Source of the DNA: Wyeomyia smithii
Taxonomy: Eukaryota > Arthropoda > Insecta > Diptera > Culicidae
Length of the DNA stretch: 64,000 bases
Reading direction: 5' to 3'
Assembly: GCF_029784165.1 (NCBI RefSeq)
Contig: NC_073696.1
Span: forward strand, 158,695,606 to 158,759,605
Part shown: one piece after another, positions 44,523 through 54,908 of the stretch
Numbering within the stretch: the stretch's first letter is position 1
Layout of the letters: every line of letters begins with the position of its first letter
Notes under the pieces: generated by a model
Told to the model about the DNA's origin: nothing
Seen by the model: the letters and a program-made list of their open reading frames with translations, nothing else
The model's database searches: none
Translations under genes and position numbers: made by a program

Positions 44523-47500
44523 TTCAACTGCGTATATGAAGGATTCTATCTCTGTCTTACAGTGGAATTGTAGAAGTATTTTACCAAAAATTGATTCGTT
44601 TAAAGTTTTGATAAATAAAAACAAATGCGATGCATTTTCCCTTTGTGAAACTTGGCTTACTTCAAATATTGATCTCAACTTCCATGATTTTAATATTATT
44701 CGCCTTGATCGAGACACCCCATATGGAGGAGTACTTTTAGGGATTAAAAAATGCTATTCTTTCTATCGTATTAACCTCCCCTCGATTCCAGGCATCGAAG
44801 TTGTCGCATGTCAAATGACAATACAAGGTAAAGAGCTTTGTATTGCCTCAATATATATTCCCCCCAGAGCACAGGTTGGGCAACGGCTGCTCTTTGATTT
44901 AATAGAACTTCTTCCCTCGCCACGTTTGATTTTGGGAGACTTCAACTCTCATGGCGTGGCTTGGGGTTCCCCATACAATGATAACCGCTCCTCTTTAATC
45001 TATAACCTTTGCGATGACTTCGACATGACTATTTTAAACAACGGTGAAATGACACGTATCCCGAAACCTCCAGCGCGCCCAAGCGCTTTGGATCTATCCT
45101 TATGTTCGACGTCGCTACGGTTGGATTGCACATGGAAGGTAATCCTCGATCCTCACGGTAGCGACCATCTGCCTATTCTTATTTCAATTACTAACGGGTC
45201 AACTCGCATGCGACCAATTGACATTCCGTATGACCTCACACGAAATGTCGATTGGAAGTTATACGAGGAAATGATTTCAAAAGCGGTCGAGTCGATTCAA
45301 CATCATTCACCACTTGAAGAATACAACCTCCTCGCGGGCTTGATTCTCGACGCCGCGTTGCAAGCCCAAACGAAGAAATATCCCGGCGTAACGATCAAAG
45401 AACGGCCTCCCACTCCGTGGTGGGACCAAGAGTGCTCCGATGTCTACACGCAAAGATCCGACGCGTTTAAGGCCTACCAGACGGGAGGTATACCTGGCGA
45501 CTATTTACGGTATTCGGAGCTTGATACCAAGCTTAAAAGCTTGGCTAAAGCAAAGAAACGTGGATATTGGCGTCGGTTCGTGAACGAGACGTCGAGGGAG
45601 ACATCGATGAGCACTCTTTGGAACACAGCCCGAAGAATGCGGAATCGCGTAACGGTCAACGAAAGCGAGGAGTCTTCAAGTAGGTGGATATTTGATTTTG
45701 CCAGGAAAGTATGTCCGGACTCTGTTCCTGCGCAAAATATTGTTCGCGATGCGTCTCCGGGCCACGACGCGATAGAATCACCTTTTACGATGGCAGAATT
45801 TTCAGTTGCCCTCCTGTCCTGTAACAATAACGCGCCTGGATTAGATAGAATCAAATTCAACTTGTTGAAGAATCTACCCGGCAATGCCAAGAGGCGCTTG
45901 TTGAACTTGTTCAATAAGTTCCTGGAGCAAAACATTGTACCGCAGGATTGGAGGCAAGTGAAGGTGATCGCCATCCAAAAACCAGGGAAACCAGCTTCTA
46001 ATCACAACTCTTATAGGCCGATTGCAATGCTATCCTGTATCCGGAAATTGATGGAAAAAATGATACTCCGTCGTTTAGACCACTGGGTCGAATCAAATGG
46101 TCTACTATCAGAAACTCAATTTGGCTTCCGCCGTGCCAAAGGGACGAATGATTGTCTTGCGTTGCTTTCAACAGATATTCAGCTGGCGTATGCTCGTAAA
46201 GAACAAATGGCGTCTGCGTTCTTGGACATTAAGGGGGCTTTTGATTCCGTTTCTATTGACATTCTTTCGGGTAAACTTCACCGACAAGGATTTTCTCCAA
46301 TTTTGAACAATTTTTTGCACAATTTGTTGTCCGAAAAGCACATGCATTTTACGCATGGCGATTTGGCAACTTTTCGCATTAGCTACATGGGTCTTCCCCA
46401 GGGCTCATGTTTAAGCCCCCTTCTTTACAATTTTTATGTAAATGACATCGACGAATGTCTGGCAAATTCATGCACGATAAGACAACTTGCAGACGACAGT
46501 GTAATCTCTGTTACAGGAGCCAAAGCTGCCGATTTGCAAGGACCATTGCAAGATACCTTGGACAATTTGTCTGCTTGGGCTTTACAGCTAGGTATCGAAT
46601 TCTCTCCGGAGAAGACTGAGATAGTAGTTTTTTCTAGGAAGCATGAACCTGCTCAGCTTCAAACACAATTAATGGGTAAAACGATTTCTCAGGTTTTGGT
46701 ACACAAATATCTTGGTGTCTGGTTCGACTCTAAAGGCACCTGGGGTTGTCACGTGAGGTATCTGATGAAAAAATGTCAACAAAGAGTGAATTTTCTTCGT
46801 ACAATAACCGGACAATGGTGGGGAGCCCATCCAGGAGACCTTATAAGGCTTTACCAAACAACGATATTGTCTGTTATTGAATACGGGTGTTTCTGCTTCC
46901 GCTCCGCAGCAAACACACATTTGATCAAACTGGAGCGAATACAATATCGTTGTTTGCGTATCGCCTTAGGTTGCATGCAGTCGACCCATACGATGAGTTT
47001 GGAGGTTTTAGCTGGAGTACTACCATTGAAAAACCGCTTCTGGAGCCTGTCTTCTCGTATTCTAATCAAATGTGAGGTCTTGAACCGTCCCGTGATTGAA
47101 AATTTTGAAAGGTTAATCGAACTTCATTCTCAAACCCGTTTTATGACATTGTATTTCAATCACATGTCCCAAAATATTAACCCTTCTTCGAATATTCCAA
47201 ACCGTGTCGACTTATCAAATACTTCTGATTCTACTGTGTTTTTCGATACATCCATGATAGAAGAAACTCGTGGAATCCCGGATCATTTACGCGTGCAGCA
47301 GATCCCTAAAATTTTTTCCAATAAATATCGAAACATCAACTGCGACAATATGTACTACACTGACGGATCACTTCTTGATGGGTCCACTGGCTTCGGTATC
47401 TTCAATAACAATTTAACCGTCTCCCATAAGCTCGATAATCCTGCTTCTGTTTACGTCGCAGAATTAGCTGCAATTCAGTACACCCTAGGGATTATCGAAA

Positions 47501-48201
47501 AAATGCCCACGGACCATTATTTCATTTTTACGGACAGTCTCAGTTCCATTGAGGCTCTCCGATCGATGAAAGATGTTAAGCACTCTCCGTATTTCCTGGC
47601 GAAAATACGGGAACATCTGAGTGCTTTATCCGAAAAATCTACTCAGATTACCTTAGCGTGGGTCCCTTCTCACTGCTCGATACCGGGTAATGAGAAAGCG
47701 GACTCTTTGGCTAAGGTGGGCGCAACAAACGGTGATATTTATGAAAGACCAATTGCCTTTAATGAATTTTTCGCACTTGTACGTCAGAATACGATCATCA
47801 GTTGGCAAAATGCTTGGACCAGAGGGGAATTGGGAAGGTGGTTACATTCCATAATCCCCAAAGTATCGACGAACCCGTGGTTCAAGGGGTTGGATGTAGG
47901 TCGGGATTTCATTTGCGTGATGTCCCGGCTTATGTCCAATCACTATAGATTTGACGCGCTCCTCCGTCGTGTTGGGCTCGGGGAAAGTGGTATCTGTGCC
48001 TGTGGTGAAGGTTATCACGACATAGAGCATGTGGTTTGGTCATGCCCTGTACACCGTGACGCCAGGTCTAAATTAATAGCTTCCCTGCAGGCCGAGGGTA
48101 GACAGCCGGCTGTTCCTGTTCGTGATGTCTTGGCGAGCCGTGACCTATCCTACATGTCCCTTATATACGTTTTCCTGAAATCCATCCACGCCCCAGTCTA
48201 G
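44494..48201 (+). CDS. I-group LINE ORF2: endonuclease, reverse transcriptase, RNase H
   Basis: It has 1235 residues from 44494 (1228 from the ATG at 44515, which I prefer because it overlaps the ORF1 stop). The apurinic-type endonuclease spans about 15-240 (LQWNCRS, CETWL, ILGDFNSH, GSDHLPI). The reverse transcriptase spans about 480-750 (FGFRRAKGTNDC, FLDIKGAFDSV, GLPQGSCLSPLLYNF, QLADDSV; the usual Y/F of YADD is L). The RNase H spans about 950-1080 (YYTDGS, VAELAAIQY, IFTDSLSS, WVPSHCSIPGNEKAD). A C-terminal CACGEGYHDIEHVVWSC zinc-like motif follows. The frame is fully open. The role is target nicking and target-primed reverse transcription. It may be competent, though activity cannot be read from sequence. 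Confidence 0.9.
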   Translation: MQRLYPSMPNSTAYMKDSISVLQWNCRSILPKIDSFKVLINKNKCDAFSLCETWLTSNIDLNFHDFNIIRLDRDTPYGGVLLGIKKCYSFYRINLPSIPGIEVVACQMTIQGKELCIASIYIPPRAQVGQRLLFDLIELLPSPRLILGDFNSHGVAWGSPYNDNRSSLIYNLCDDFDMTILNNGEMTRIPKPPARPSALDLSLCSTSLRLDCTWKVILDPHGSDHLPILISITNGSTRMRPIDIPYDLTRNVDWKLYEEMISKAVESIQHHSPLEEYNLLAGLILDAALQAQTKKYPGVTIKERPPTPWWDQECSDVYTQRSDAFKAYQTGGIPGDYLRYSELDTKLKSLAKAKKRGYWRRFVNETSRETSMSTLWNTARRMRNRVTVNESEESSSRWIFDFARKVCPDSVPAQNIVRDASPGHDAIESPFTMAEFSVALLSCNNNAPGLDRIKFNLLKNLPGNAKRRLLNLFNKFLEQNIVPQDWRQVKVIAIQKPGKPASNHNSYRPIAMLSCIRKLMEKMILRRLDHWVESNGLLSETQFGFRRAKGTNDCLALLSTDIQLAYARKEQMASAFLDIKGAFDSVSIDILSGKLHRQGFSPILNNFLHNLLSEKHMHFTHGDLATFRISYMGLPQGSCLSPLLYNFYVNDIDECLANSCTIRQLADDSVISVTGAKAADLQGPLQDTLDNLSAWALQLGIEFSPEKTEIVVFSRKHEPAQLQTQLMGKTISQVLVHKYLGVWFDSKGTWGCHVRYLMKKCQQRVNFLRTITGQWWGAHPGDLIRLYQTTILSVIEYGCFCFRSAANTHLIKLERIQYRCLRIALGCMQSTHTMSLEVLAGVLPLKNRFWSLSSRILIKCEVLNRPVIENFERLIELHSQTRFMTLYFNHMSQNINPSSNIPNRVDLSNTSDSTVFFDTSMIEETRGIPDHLRVQQIPKIFSNKYRNINCDNMYYTDGSLLDGSTGFGIFNNNLTVSHKLDNPASVYVAELAAIQYTLGIIEKMPTDHYFIFTDSLSSIEALRSMKDVKHSPYFLAKIREHLSALSEKSTQITLAWVPSHCSIPGNEKADSLAKVGATNGDIYERPIAFNEFFALVRQNTIISWQNAWTRGELGRWLHSIIPKVSTNPWFKGLDVGRDFICVMSRLMSNHYRFDALLRRVGLGESGICACGEGYHDIEHVVWSCPVHRDARSKLIASLQAEGRQPAVPVRDVLASRDLSYMSLIYVFLKSIHAPV

Positions 48202-48577
48202 TCCCGTTCCCCTCCGTCTACACCCAACAAAACGACAAGAACACGTTTGAACCTTAAGCACAAAACCAGCAACCAGACCCCGCACAATAGAACCAGGACC
48301 CAAGGACTACGAGCCTCTGTCCCAACTCACGACATCGTGGCTCAGCAGAACGAATCCATACATACCATTCGACGATTATCAGACGACCATTGAACAACAA
48401 AACACTGATTGGAAATCCCATGCTAGTTTTAAGTTAGACTTAATTTCAGCTCGTAGTCGGCAGCGAGGATAAAAAATTTGCTTTAGTTTTTAAGTCATCA
48501 GATATAATTGGCGCCGTTAAACATTAAATTGTATTTGTGCCGTGTCAAATAAATGTTATGTGAAGAAAAAAAAAAAA
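48202..48577 (+). other. 3' UTR and poly-A tail of LINE copy 1
   Basis: It contains AGCTCGTAGTCGGC-GCGA, shared with the 3' end of copy 2 (minus, near 54655), followed by AATAAA and an A-rich tail. The shared motif is a candidate RT recognition site. Confidence 0.6.
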
Positions 48578-48687
48578 CTCAGAAGCCAACCAATCGGAGA
48601 CAAAAAAAACATGTGACATGAACGGTATCATCAGCTACAGCTAATATACGTGAAGGGATTAGAAGAATGAGAATTCCTTCTGATGTT

Positions 48688-51549
48688 TTACGCTGGTTTT
48701 AGATGGGTGGTGAGCCATATACCCAGTGATTTTCCTGCTAGATCTTCCAGTTCATATGCAGAGGAACCCTTTTTCCTTTTAGTACGGGCCTGCAAATATT
48801 GAGGACCTAATTTCGCGTTGTAATTTTCAATTGCGCTGGACAACTTCATGTTACGCCGGAAGACTAACTGACCCGGTATATACTCTTGGCTATAGTTCCG
48901 GTGACGCAAATTATATCGCTTGTGTCCCTCACTGTGCGCTTTAGCCAGGTTACGCTTGACTAGCTCGGATATGCTGCTAAACAAATCTTTCTGTCGTGCA
49001 CTACGTTCATTTAATGATAAATTTTCATCTGATGGCAGCCTATGATCTGCTCCTTTCCAGAACATTTCATAGCCGTGAGTAACAAAGTAAGGAGTAAGTG
49101 TAGTGGCTGCATGCACCGAGGAGTTCAGTACCGTCTCAATTTCGGACAGCTTAGTGTCCCAAAGCTTCTGGTCACTTTTAACGTAGGTTCTTATTGCCGC
49201 ATTAACGGTTCGGTTAACCCTCTCCACGGGATTAGCCTGAGAATGGTATTTCGAATTGAGCCAGTGTCGAATTTCAAATCTTTTCAACAGATTTTTAAAT
49301 TCTCTAGACAAGAAGCAGGAAGCGTTATCCGTGATAACCACTTCCGGAATCGAATTGCGAAAAAACCATTGATCCCTAAGGGTAGTGCATAAGGATACAC
49401 TTTGGATTTTACGAAATGGTAGTAACATAGTCCATTTGCTGAACAAATCTAGAACCGATAAGATGTATTGGTTTTGCTTTTTACTTCGCGGTAGGGGACC
49501 TATAAAATCGAGTGCTATTATCTGCCACGGATGGGTGGTAATTCGCGGTTCACTTGGTGGTGATGCGGTGGATTTATTTGGAGCTTTCGTCTCCTTGCAC
49601 GTGATGCAATGTTGAATGTGTTCGCGTACTGTGGCGGTCATACCAGGCCAGAAATATCGTTGCCCAATTCGAGCCAGGGTTTTGTCCATCCCAAGGTGCA
49701 TGGATTCATCATGGCATTCGTTTACGATGCTTAGTCTGTTTCTCGGGTCGGGAACCATCTTCCAATCGTAGCGATGGTCGTGAGGTAGGTAGGTCTAAAC
49801 GCCTCTATAGACAATAGTGCTGCCAAAGCTTCTTTTTCGCATGCGTGGTAATTACGCTGCGGTGTTGTGAGCTTATGTGAGAAGTACGCTATAATTCTCT
49901 CATTTCCATCTTGGATTTGGGTAAGAATACCCGCGACAGCCACGTCGCTGGCATACGTTTGTATAACAAACTCTTTCGAAAAATCCGGACATGCCAGAAT
50001 TGGGGAGGAAATTAATTTTTCTTTTATATTTTCAAAAGCCTCTTCCGCCGAATCATTCCACACGATGGTTTTAGATTTAGTTTTTAGTAAATCGGTTAGA
50101 GCGGACGTGGTTCCACTAAAGTCATCAATGAACCGACGATAGTAGTTAGCCATCCCTAGGAACCGACGCAGCTTGGTTACCGAAGCTGGCCTTTCATATT
50201 CTACAATGGCTTTAATTTTCTCGGGATTGGCTCGAAGACCGCTGGTCGAAAGCAACTATCCTAGGAATGGCAGTTCACTAACGCCGAATTTCGACTTCTC
50301 GAGGTTGATGGTAAGATTCGCGGCGGTTAATCGTTTAGCTACTTCCCTGAGTAACGTTACGTGCTGGTGAAACGTCTCTGATACGATGACTATGCCATCT
50401 AAGTATACAAATACGTTTGGCTCGAGTTCGCCATGACCTAAGATTCGATCCATCAGCCTGGATAAAGTGGCTGGGCTATTTACTAATCCGAAGGGTAATC
50501 GAGTAAATTGGTACATGCCTTTACCCTGAACGCTAAACGCCGTGTACCGTCTAGAGCCTTTTCCAATGGTATTTGCAAAAATGCTTCCGATAAGTCTATC
50601 GTACTCAAATAATTAGCTTTTGGTAACTGCCCTAGTATCCGACCCGGATGAGGTAGAGGGTATGCATCTCGAATGGTTCTCTCGTTAATTTTGCGTGCAT
50701 CAAGGCAGAGACAAACTTTTCCCGATGGCTTATTCACCGGAACAAAATTAGCTGACCAATCGGATTGAGCGCGCTCTATAATTCCAACTTTTAACATCCG
50801 ATTCAGTTCATCTGCTACCTTCTGCTGAATTTTAGGTGACAGTATATAAGGGTATTGTCGAACTGGCGTTTTATGCACCCATTCTGGAGCAATCTCTATT
50901 TTGTGCTCGACCAGTGGAGTAGTCGATAAGCTGTCAGGATTTGCAGTTTGAACAGACTTTTTATAATATCGAGTGAATCTTGTTCCTGTAGGGTTAAGGG
51001 GCTCATCTTTGGGATCGTATTTGAAAAACCTTCTTTTTGTATCACAACGCAATGCTGAACTGTGGGCCAGATATCGTATTTCGCCCAAAAGTCTATTCCG
51101 AGTATACAATCTACCGAAAGATCTCTGACTGCTAAAGTCGGAAAGATTTTAATATTTTCTTGAAAATTGAATGGTATAAACAGCTGTCCGAGGACGCGTA
51201 ATTCGCTGCCGTTGGCAGAACGAACTGAAGTTGGGCGAGATAATGCTTTTAAACGATGACGGAAATATAATTGATAAAATCTTTCACTGATCAAGGTAAG
51301 TTGGCTACCGGAATCTAACAAGCCTTTAGTAGCAACTCCATAGACCTTGACGTTTACATACGGACGATTATCATCACACATCGAAAGACAAATGTTAAGA
51401 GCTTGCGGTTCACAGGGTTGATATAAATTATCTTCCACCACCTGCCAAAAATCTGGTGAAGGAGTTTCCGATGCTAACCGTTCTATCTCTACGCCTTGTT
51501 CGGAAACGATCGGCGGTTTTCGATCGTTTGCAGGCCGTTTTTTTGGCAA
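48688..51549 (-). pseudogene. gypsy pol: protease, RT, partial RNase H, integrase (broken)
   Basis: Pol begins in the -1 frame of gag at about 51543. The protease has LLDSGSQLTLI. The RT follows (50850-50280; FVPVNKPSGK, STIDLSEAFLQI, LPFGLVNSP). The active-site box reads YLDGIVI, so the second aspartate of YLDD is replaced by G. After frame breaks near 50900, 50500 and 50256, an RNase H N-part (50255-49790; QTYASDVAVAG) runs straight into the integrase, so the distal RNase H has been deleted. The integrase frame (49758-48688, 356 residues) is open: zinc-binding H16, H21, C51, C54 and catalytic D84, D144, E179. The family role is processing, reverse transcription and integration. Confidence 0.88.
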
Positions 51550-52327
51550 TAGGGGCAGTTTTGAGTGTCAAACCCTTTAAAGCCACAAATTAAACACAAT
51601 AGACCTCGATAATTTCTGCACTGTTCTAATGCATGGTTTGTCTGACGACAATAGAGGCATTCATAGCTTCTTGGGGGACGGTGGGCGGCAAGTAGAGTTT
51701 CCAGAGTTCTGGTGGGATTGGAAGAGCCTTCTCGAGGATCGGTCTCGGCCGATTGCCGAGCCTGGTCTTGGTTCTTCTCTCTAGAAAGCTGTGCGTTATC
51801 TGAAGAAGGGTCCTTCTTTTTTGGATTATCCTCCTTCCCCTTATTAAAGGATTTAGCTTGCTCTTGAAATTTAAATGCTTGCCTTTGGTTTTTACCCCTA
51901 TTATTATTTTTAACGGGTTGACTTTCTGTTATAGCGTGGGACATTTTTTTCAGTACCAAATACTCTTGAATATAATGAAAAGGTTTACGCGTCAATCTTA
52001 TGACCGGCTTCAATAAGCTCTGGAAGACTAGTTATAGTTTTCCAAAGAAGAGATTTTTTATAATCGACTCTCAGGTTACTTTTAAGCAAACTTCTCCCAG
52101 TCACTCATTGGGTTTATCATCGAACGAAACAGGCTCTCCATTTCGTAAAAGAATTCCTGAAACGTTTCGTTACGCTGCTGTCTGCGTTGGCTGAGTCTAG
52201 CTCTAATCATCGAGTCTAGCTCGGGATGAGCGAAAGTCTCGCGAAGTTCATGCAACAACCGACCAGATGATCTCATGGCCATGTACCAGTTGAGAGCAGG
52301 TCCCGTAAATAAATGGAAGGCAGAATC
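51489..52327 (-). pseudogene. gypsy gag, C-terminal two thirds (broken)
   Basis: It starts at the Juan-like target duplication and continues the gag frame (HLFTGPALNWYMAMRSS, EFFYEMESLFRSMI). A frameshift near 52082 leads into 52013-51489, rich in K/Q/N, then a zinc knuckle C-X2-C-X4-H-X4-C (CLYCRQTNHALEQC) and a second cysteine cluster (CLICGFKGFDTQNCPYC). It overlaps pol by 61 bases; the slippery site is at 51537-51543. Gag forms the particle and its knuckles bind RNA. Confidence 0.8.
51504..51543 (-). promoter_or_regulatory. -1 ribosomal frameshift signal at the gag-pol junction
   Basis: On the minus strand the heptamer A AAA AAC (51543-51537) sits in the gag zero frame. After a 7-base spacer comes a perfect 9-bp stem (AAACGATCG with CGATCGTTT, 51529-51521 and 51512-51504) closed by an 8-base loop. 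Slippage there moves ribosomes exactly into the pol frame. An outer GCCT/AGGC pairing is possible. Activity is inferred from the canonical layout. Confidence 0.85.
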
Positions 52328-52340
52328 GAATAGTTCTTCT

Positions 52341-52376
52341 TCAGTGCGTCTTGAACTGTCCTACAGGTCAGACGTG
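52341..52376 (+). promoter_or_regulatory. Internal Inr + DPE promoter of the Juan-like LINE
   Basis: TCAGT (52341-52345) puts +1 at A52343, the first base after the target duplication. AGACGTG starts at 52370, exactly +28, the position of the downstream promoter element in jockey-type LINEs. The layout suggests the 5' end is complete. Confidence 0.75.
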
Positions 52377-52500
52377 TTTTCGGTTGCTTGTGGACTGGTC
52401 TTTGACTGCCTATAGCTTCAAAATTTGTGTTTTGTCAGTATGTCTTTTAAAGACTACCTGAAAATTATTTCCCATCAGTCTTTCTCAAGACTACCTACTT

Positions 52501-53572
52501 TTGAATTTTGACGTTAAAGTTGCCTATCAAATTGGCCGTAGAGGTGAATGCCGCTTATTAGCCGACTCAATAAAGGGTCGTGATCGTCTTGTTCAGTATT
52601 TAACTGACAAGATGTACAAATTTTATACATATGACACCAAGAACGCCAAGCCGTTCAAGGTTGTCTTGAAAGGTCTCACCAACGATCAAACCGTTAATGA
52701 GATCAAACTTACTTTGACAGAATTACTTGGCATATACCCAAGTAATTCTAATGAAACAAAAATCACGAGGGGAAAACAGCCAGCGAACTGGAATTTCCCT
52801 TGTAAACTATTTAATTCATTTTAACCGCAGTGAGGTTAATAACTTAAATTTTTTTGAAAAAGCACATGCTTTATATAACGTGCGAGTAAAATGGGAAGCT
52901 TATAGGAAGTTTGGCGGAGGTGAAAAGCATATCACCCAATGCCGTATTTGCCAACGTTATGGTCATGGTTCAAAGCTCTGTAACATGGACCAAAAATGCC
53001 TGATTTGTGGAGACTCTTCTCACAAAAAGGACACATGTCCTGTGAAAGAGAGTAAAAATTTTCGCTGTGCGAATTGTAACGGCAACCATATGTCGAATTT
53101 TTATCAATGCCCAGTCCGTTTAGCAATTGTTAAGGCAAGGCAAGGTAAACAAAATTCAATTTCCCAATTAAAACAAGCTTCAAAACAAAATTCTCCAAGC
53201 GTACCAGTGACGCATAGTTTACCTACTCCTTTGCATACCCGTTTAACATATGCACAGGTTACAGGTAGTTTGAACATTCTACCGCCTAATGTTGGTAGTT
53301 CGAAAATGACCGTTAATATGGGTAAGCAAAACACGCTAGGAAATAATTGTACACCTATTACCCCAGCTAATATTACTACCGAAAATATTTTCTCTAATGT
53401 CAACTGCCTGGGGCCTGTTACGGCAGGTAAACTTTCTTTTCTGCAACAGGCAATGTTCGATCTTATGAACGCCATGTTGCAGGCAAAATCAATGTTTGAA
53501 GCCATTCAAATAGGTACAAATTTTACAATCAAAATTGTTTATAATTTAAAATTTAGCAATGATTTTAAATAA
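52501..53572 (+). pseudogene. Juan/jockey-like ORF1 (gag-like), frameshifted
   Basis: The frame from 52501 (no ATG, so the N-terminus is lost or out of frame) carries FKVVLKGLTNDQTVNEIK, a jockey ORF1 signature. It shifts near 52800 to 52830-53572. That frame has NLNFFEKAHALYNVRVKWE and three zinc knuckles: CRICQRYGHGSKLC, CLICGDSSHKKDTC and CANCNGNHMSNFYQC. A polar tail follows. ORF2 starts 14 bases before its stop (53559). Confidence 0.8.
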
Positions 53573-54610
53573 AACAATTAAAATATTAAATTGGAATGCT
53601 CGCTCATTGAAGGCCAATGATAATGAGCTTTTTGATTTTTTAACTGTAAATAATGTGCATATTACAATTATTACTGAAACATTTTTGAAACCTAACATGA
53701 AATTAAAATTTGATCCCAATTACGTGGTTCATAGATATGATAGGATTCAGGGCTCCGGCGGTGGAGTTGCAATTGTTATTCATCGCCCAATCAAACATCG
53801 CGCTCTTCCCCATCTTGAAACGAAAGTTATTGAAACTTTGGGAATTGAAGTTCAAACTGAACTTGGGATTTTATTTATTGCCGCAGCATATTTACCATTT
53901 CAATGCACACGCGAGCACAAAAATTATTTTAAAGGTGATTTACAAAAACTCACCAGAAATCGTTCGAAATTTTTTATAATCGGCGATTTTAACGCTAAAC
54001 ATCGATCATGGAATAATTCTCAAAGTAATTCCAATGGCAAAATTTTATTCAATGATTGTTCTTCAGGATACTATTCTATTTTGTCTCCGAATAGTCCTAC
54101 ATGCTTTTCTTCTGTAAGAAACCCTTCAACAATTGATTTGGTGCTAACAGATCAAAGTCACGTATGTAGTGATTTGATCACACATGCTGACTTTGATTCT
54201 GACCATCTTCCAATAACTTTTTCTTTATCACATGAATCAGTTTTAAACCCTATGAGCTCTGTTTTTAATTATAACAAGGCTAATTTGGAAAGATACAAAA
54301 CTCATATTTCAATAATGAGCTTGATTTGCAAAACGAAGTGAATATTGATTCCGCTTTGGAAGCATTAAAATGTGCAATTGTTGATGCCAGGAATTATTCT
54401 GTTCCAAAGGCTCAAGTGAAATTTGATTCACCAATAATTGACGAAAATCTTCAACTACTAATTCGTTTGAAAAATGTCCGCAGACGTCAATATCAACGTT
54501 CTCGTGACCCTGTTTTTAAAACTATTTATAAAGATTTGTTTTTAAATAGTTTATTTGACACGGCACGATACAATTTATGTTTAACTGAGCCAAGTACATT
54601 TTTTTTTTAA
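53559..54610 (+). pseudogene. Juan/jockey-like ORF2, endonuclease part
   Basis: It begins LKILNWNARSLKANDNEL and shows the endonuclease motifs TETFLKP, IIGDFNAKHRSW and DSDHLPITFS. A frameshift near 54330 continues into 54341-54610 (RRQYQRSRDPVFKTIYK). The frame is then lost at a T run (54599-54608). Beyond lies the inverted I-group LINE, and the jockey RT resumes only at about 60722. Confidence 0.8.
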
Positions 54611-54908
54611 TTCTAAATTAGCAGGGAAAAGAGGGAGGCCTTTTTTTTTATTTTCGCGGCCGACTACGAGCTAGTGGGGATTTGAGGTGAGAGGAGGGGT
54701 GTTACAATTTTGTTTTTAACTATTTTATATTACAGAATGTATTCATTTGTACGTGGCTAACCAGTGATGTTCTATTTGAGCAGTTTTGGTCTGAGGTGTC
54801 TGCGTAAACATAAAGATGCCGAGTCTTCGTTTTAGTGTCTCCAGCCGGGTGTATTATTCTCTTTCAGTTTGTGACAGAAATTGTATTCTAGCAAATAGAT
54901 AAAAGAAA

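Larger units (their letters stand above)
42727..48577 (+). mobile_element. I-group non-LTR retrotransposon, copy 1, near full length
   Basis: The order is 5' UTR (about 42727-43151), ORF1, ORF2 with RNase H, 3' UTR with AATAAA (48548-48553) and a poly-A tail ending at 48577. The RNase H domain and the three zinc knuckles in ORF1 indicate the I group (mosquito I-like). The 5' end is estimated from a TCAGT initiator-like motif at 42725; no target duplication was found, so it may lie elsewhere. The tail abuts gypsy-derived DNA at 48578 onward. Confidence 0.75.
48578..52327 (-). mobile_element. Ty3/gypsy LTR retrotransposon, gag-pol left part
   Basis: Minus-strand order from 52327 leftward is gag remainder, protease, RT, partial RNase H and integrase. 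The gag N-terminus and 5' LTR lie to the right of the Juan-like insertion (61895 onward). No env and no adjacent 3' LTR were found; the LINE copy 1 tail ends directly left of it. It is defective through an RNase H deletion and several frame breaks. Confidence 0.85.
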
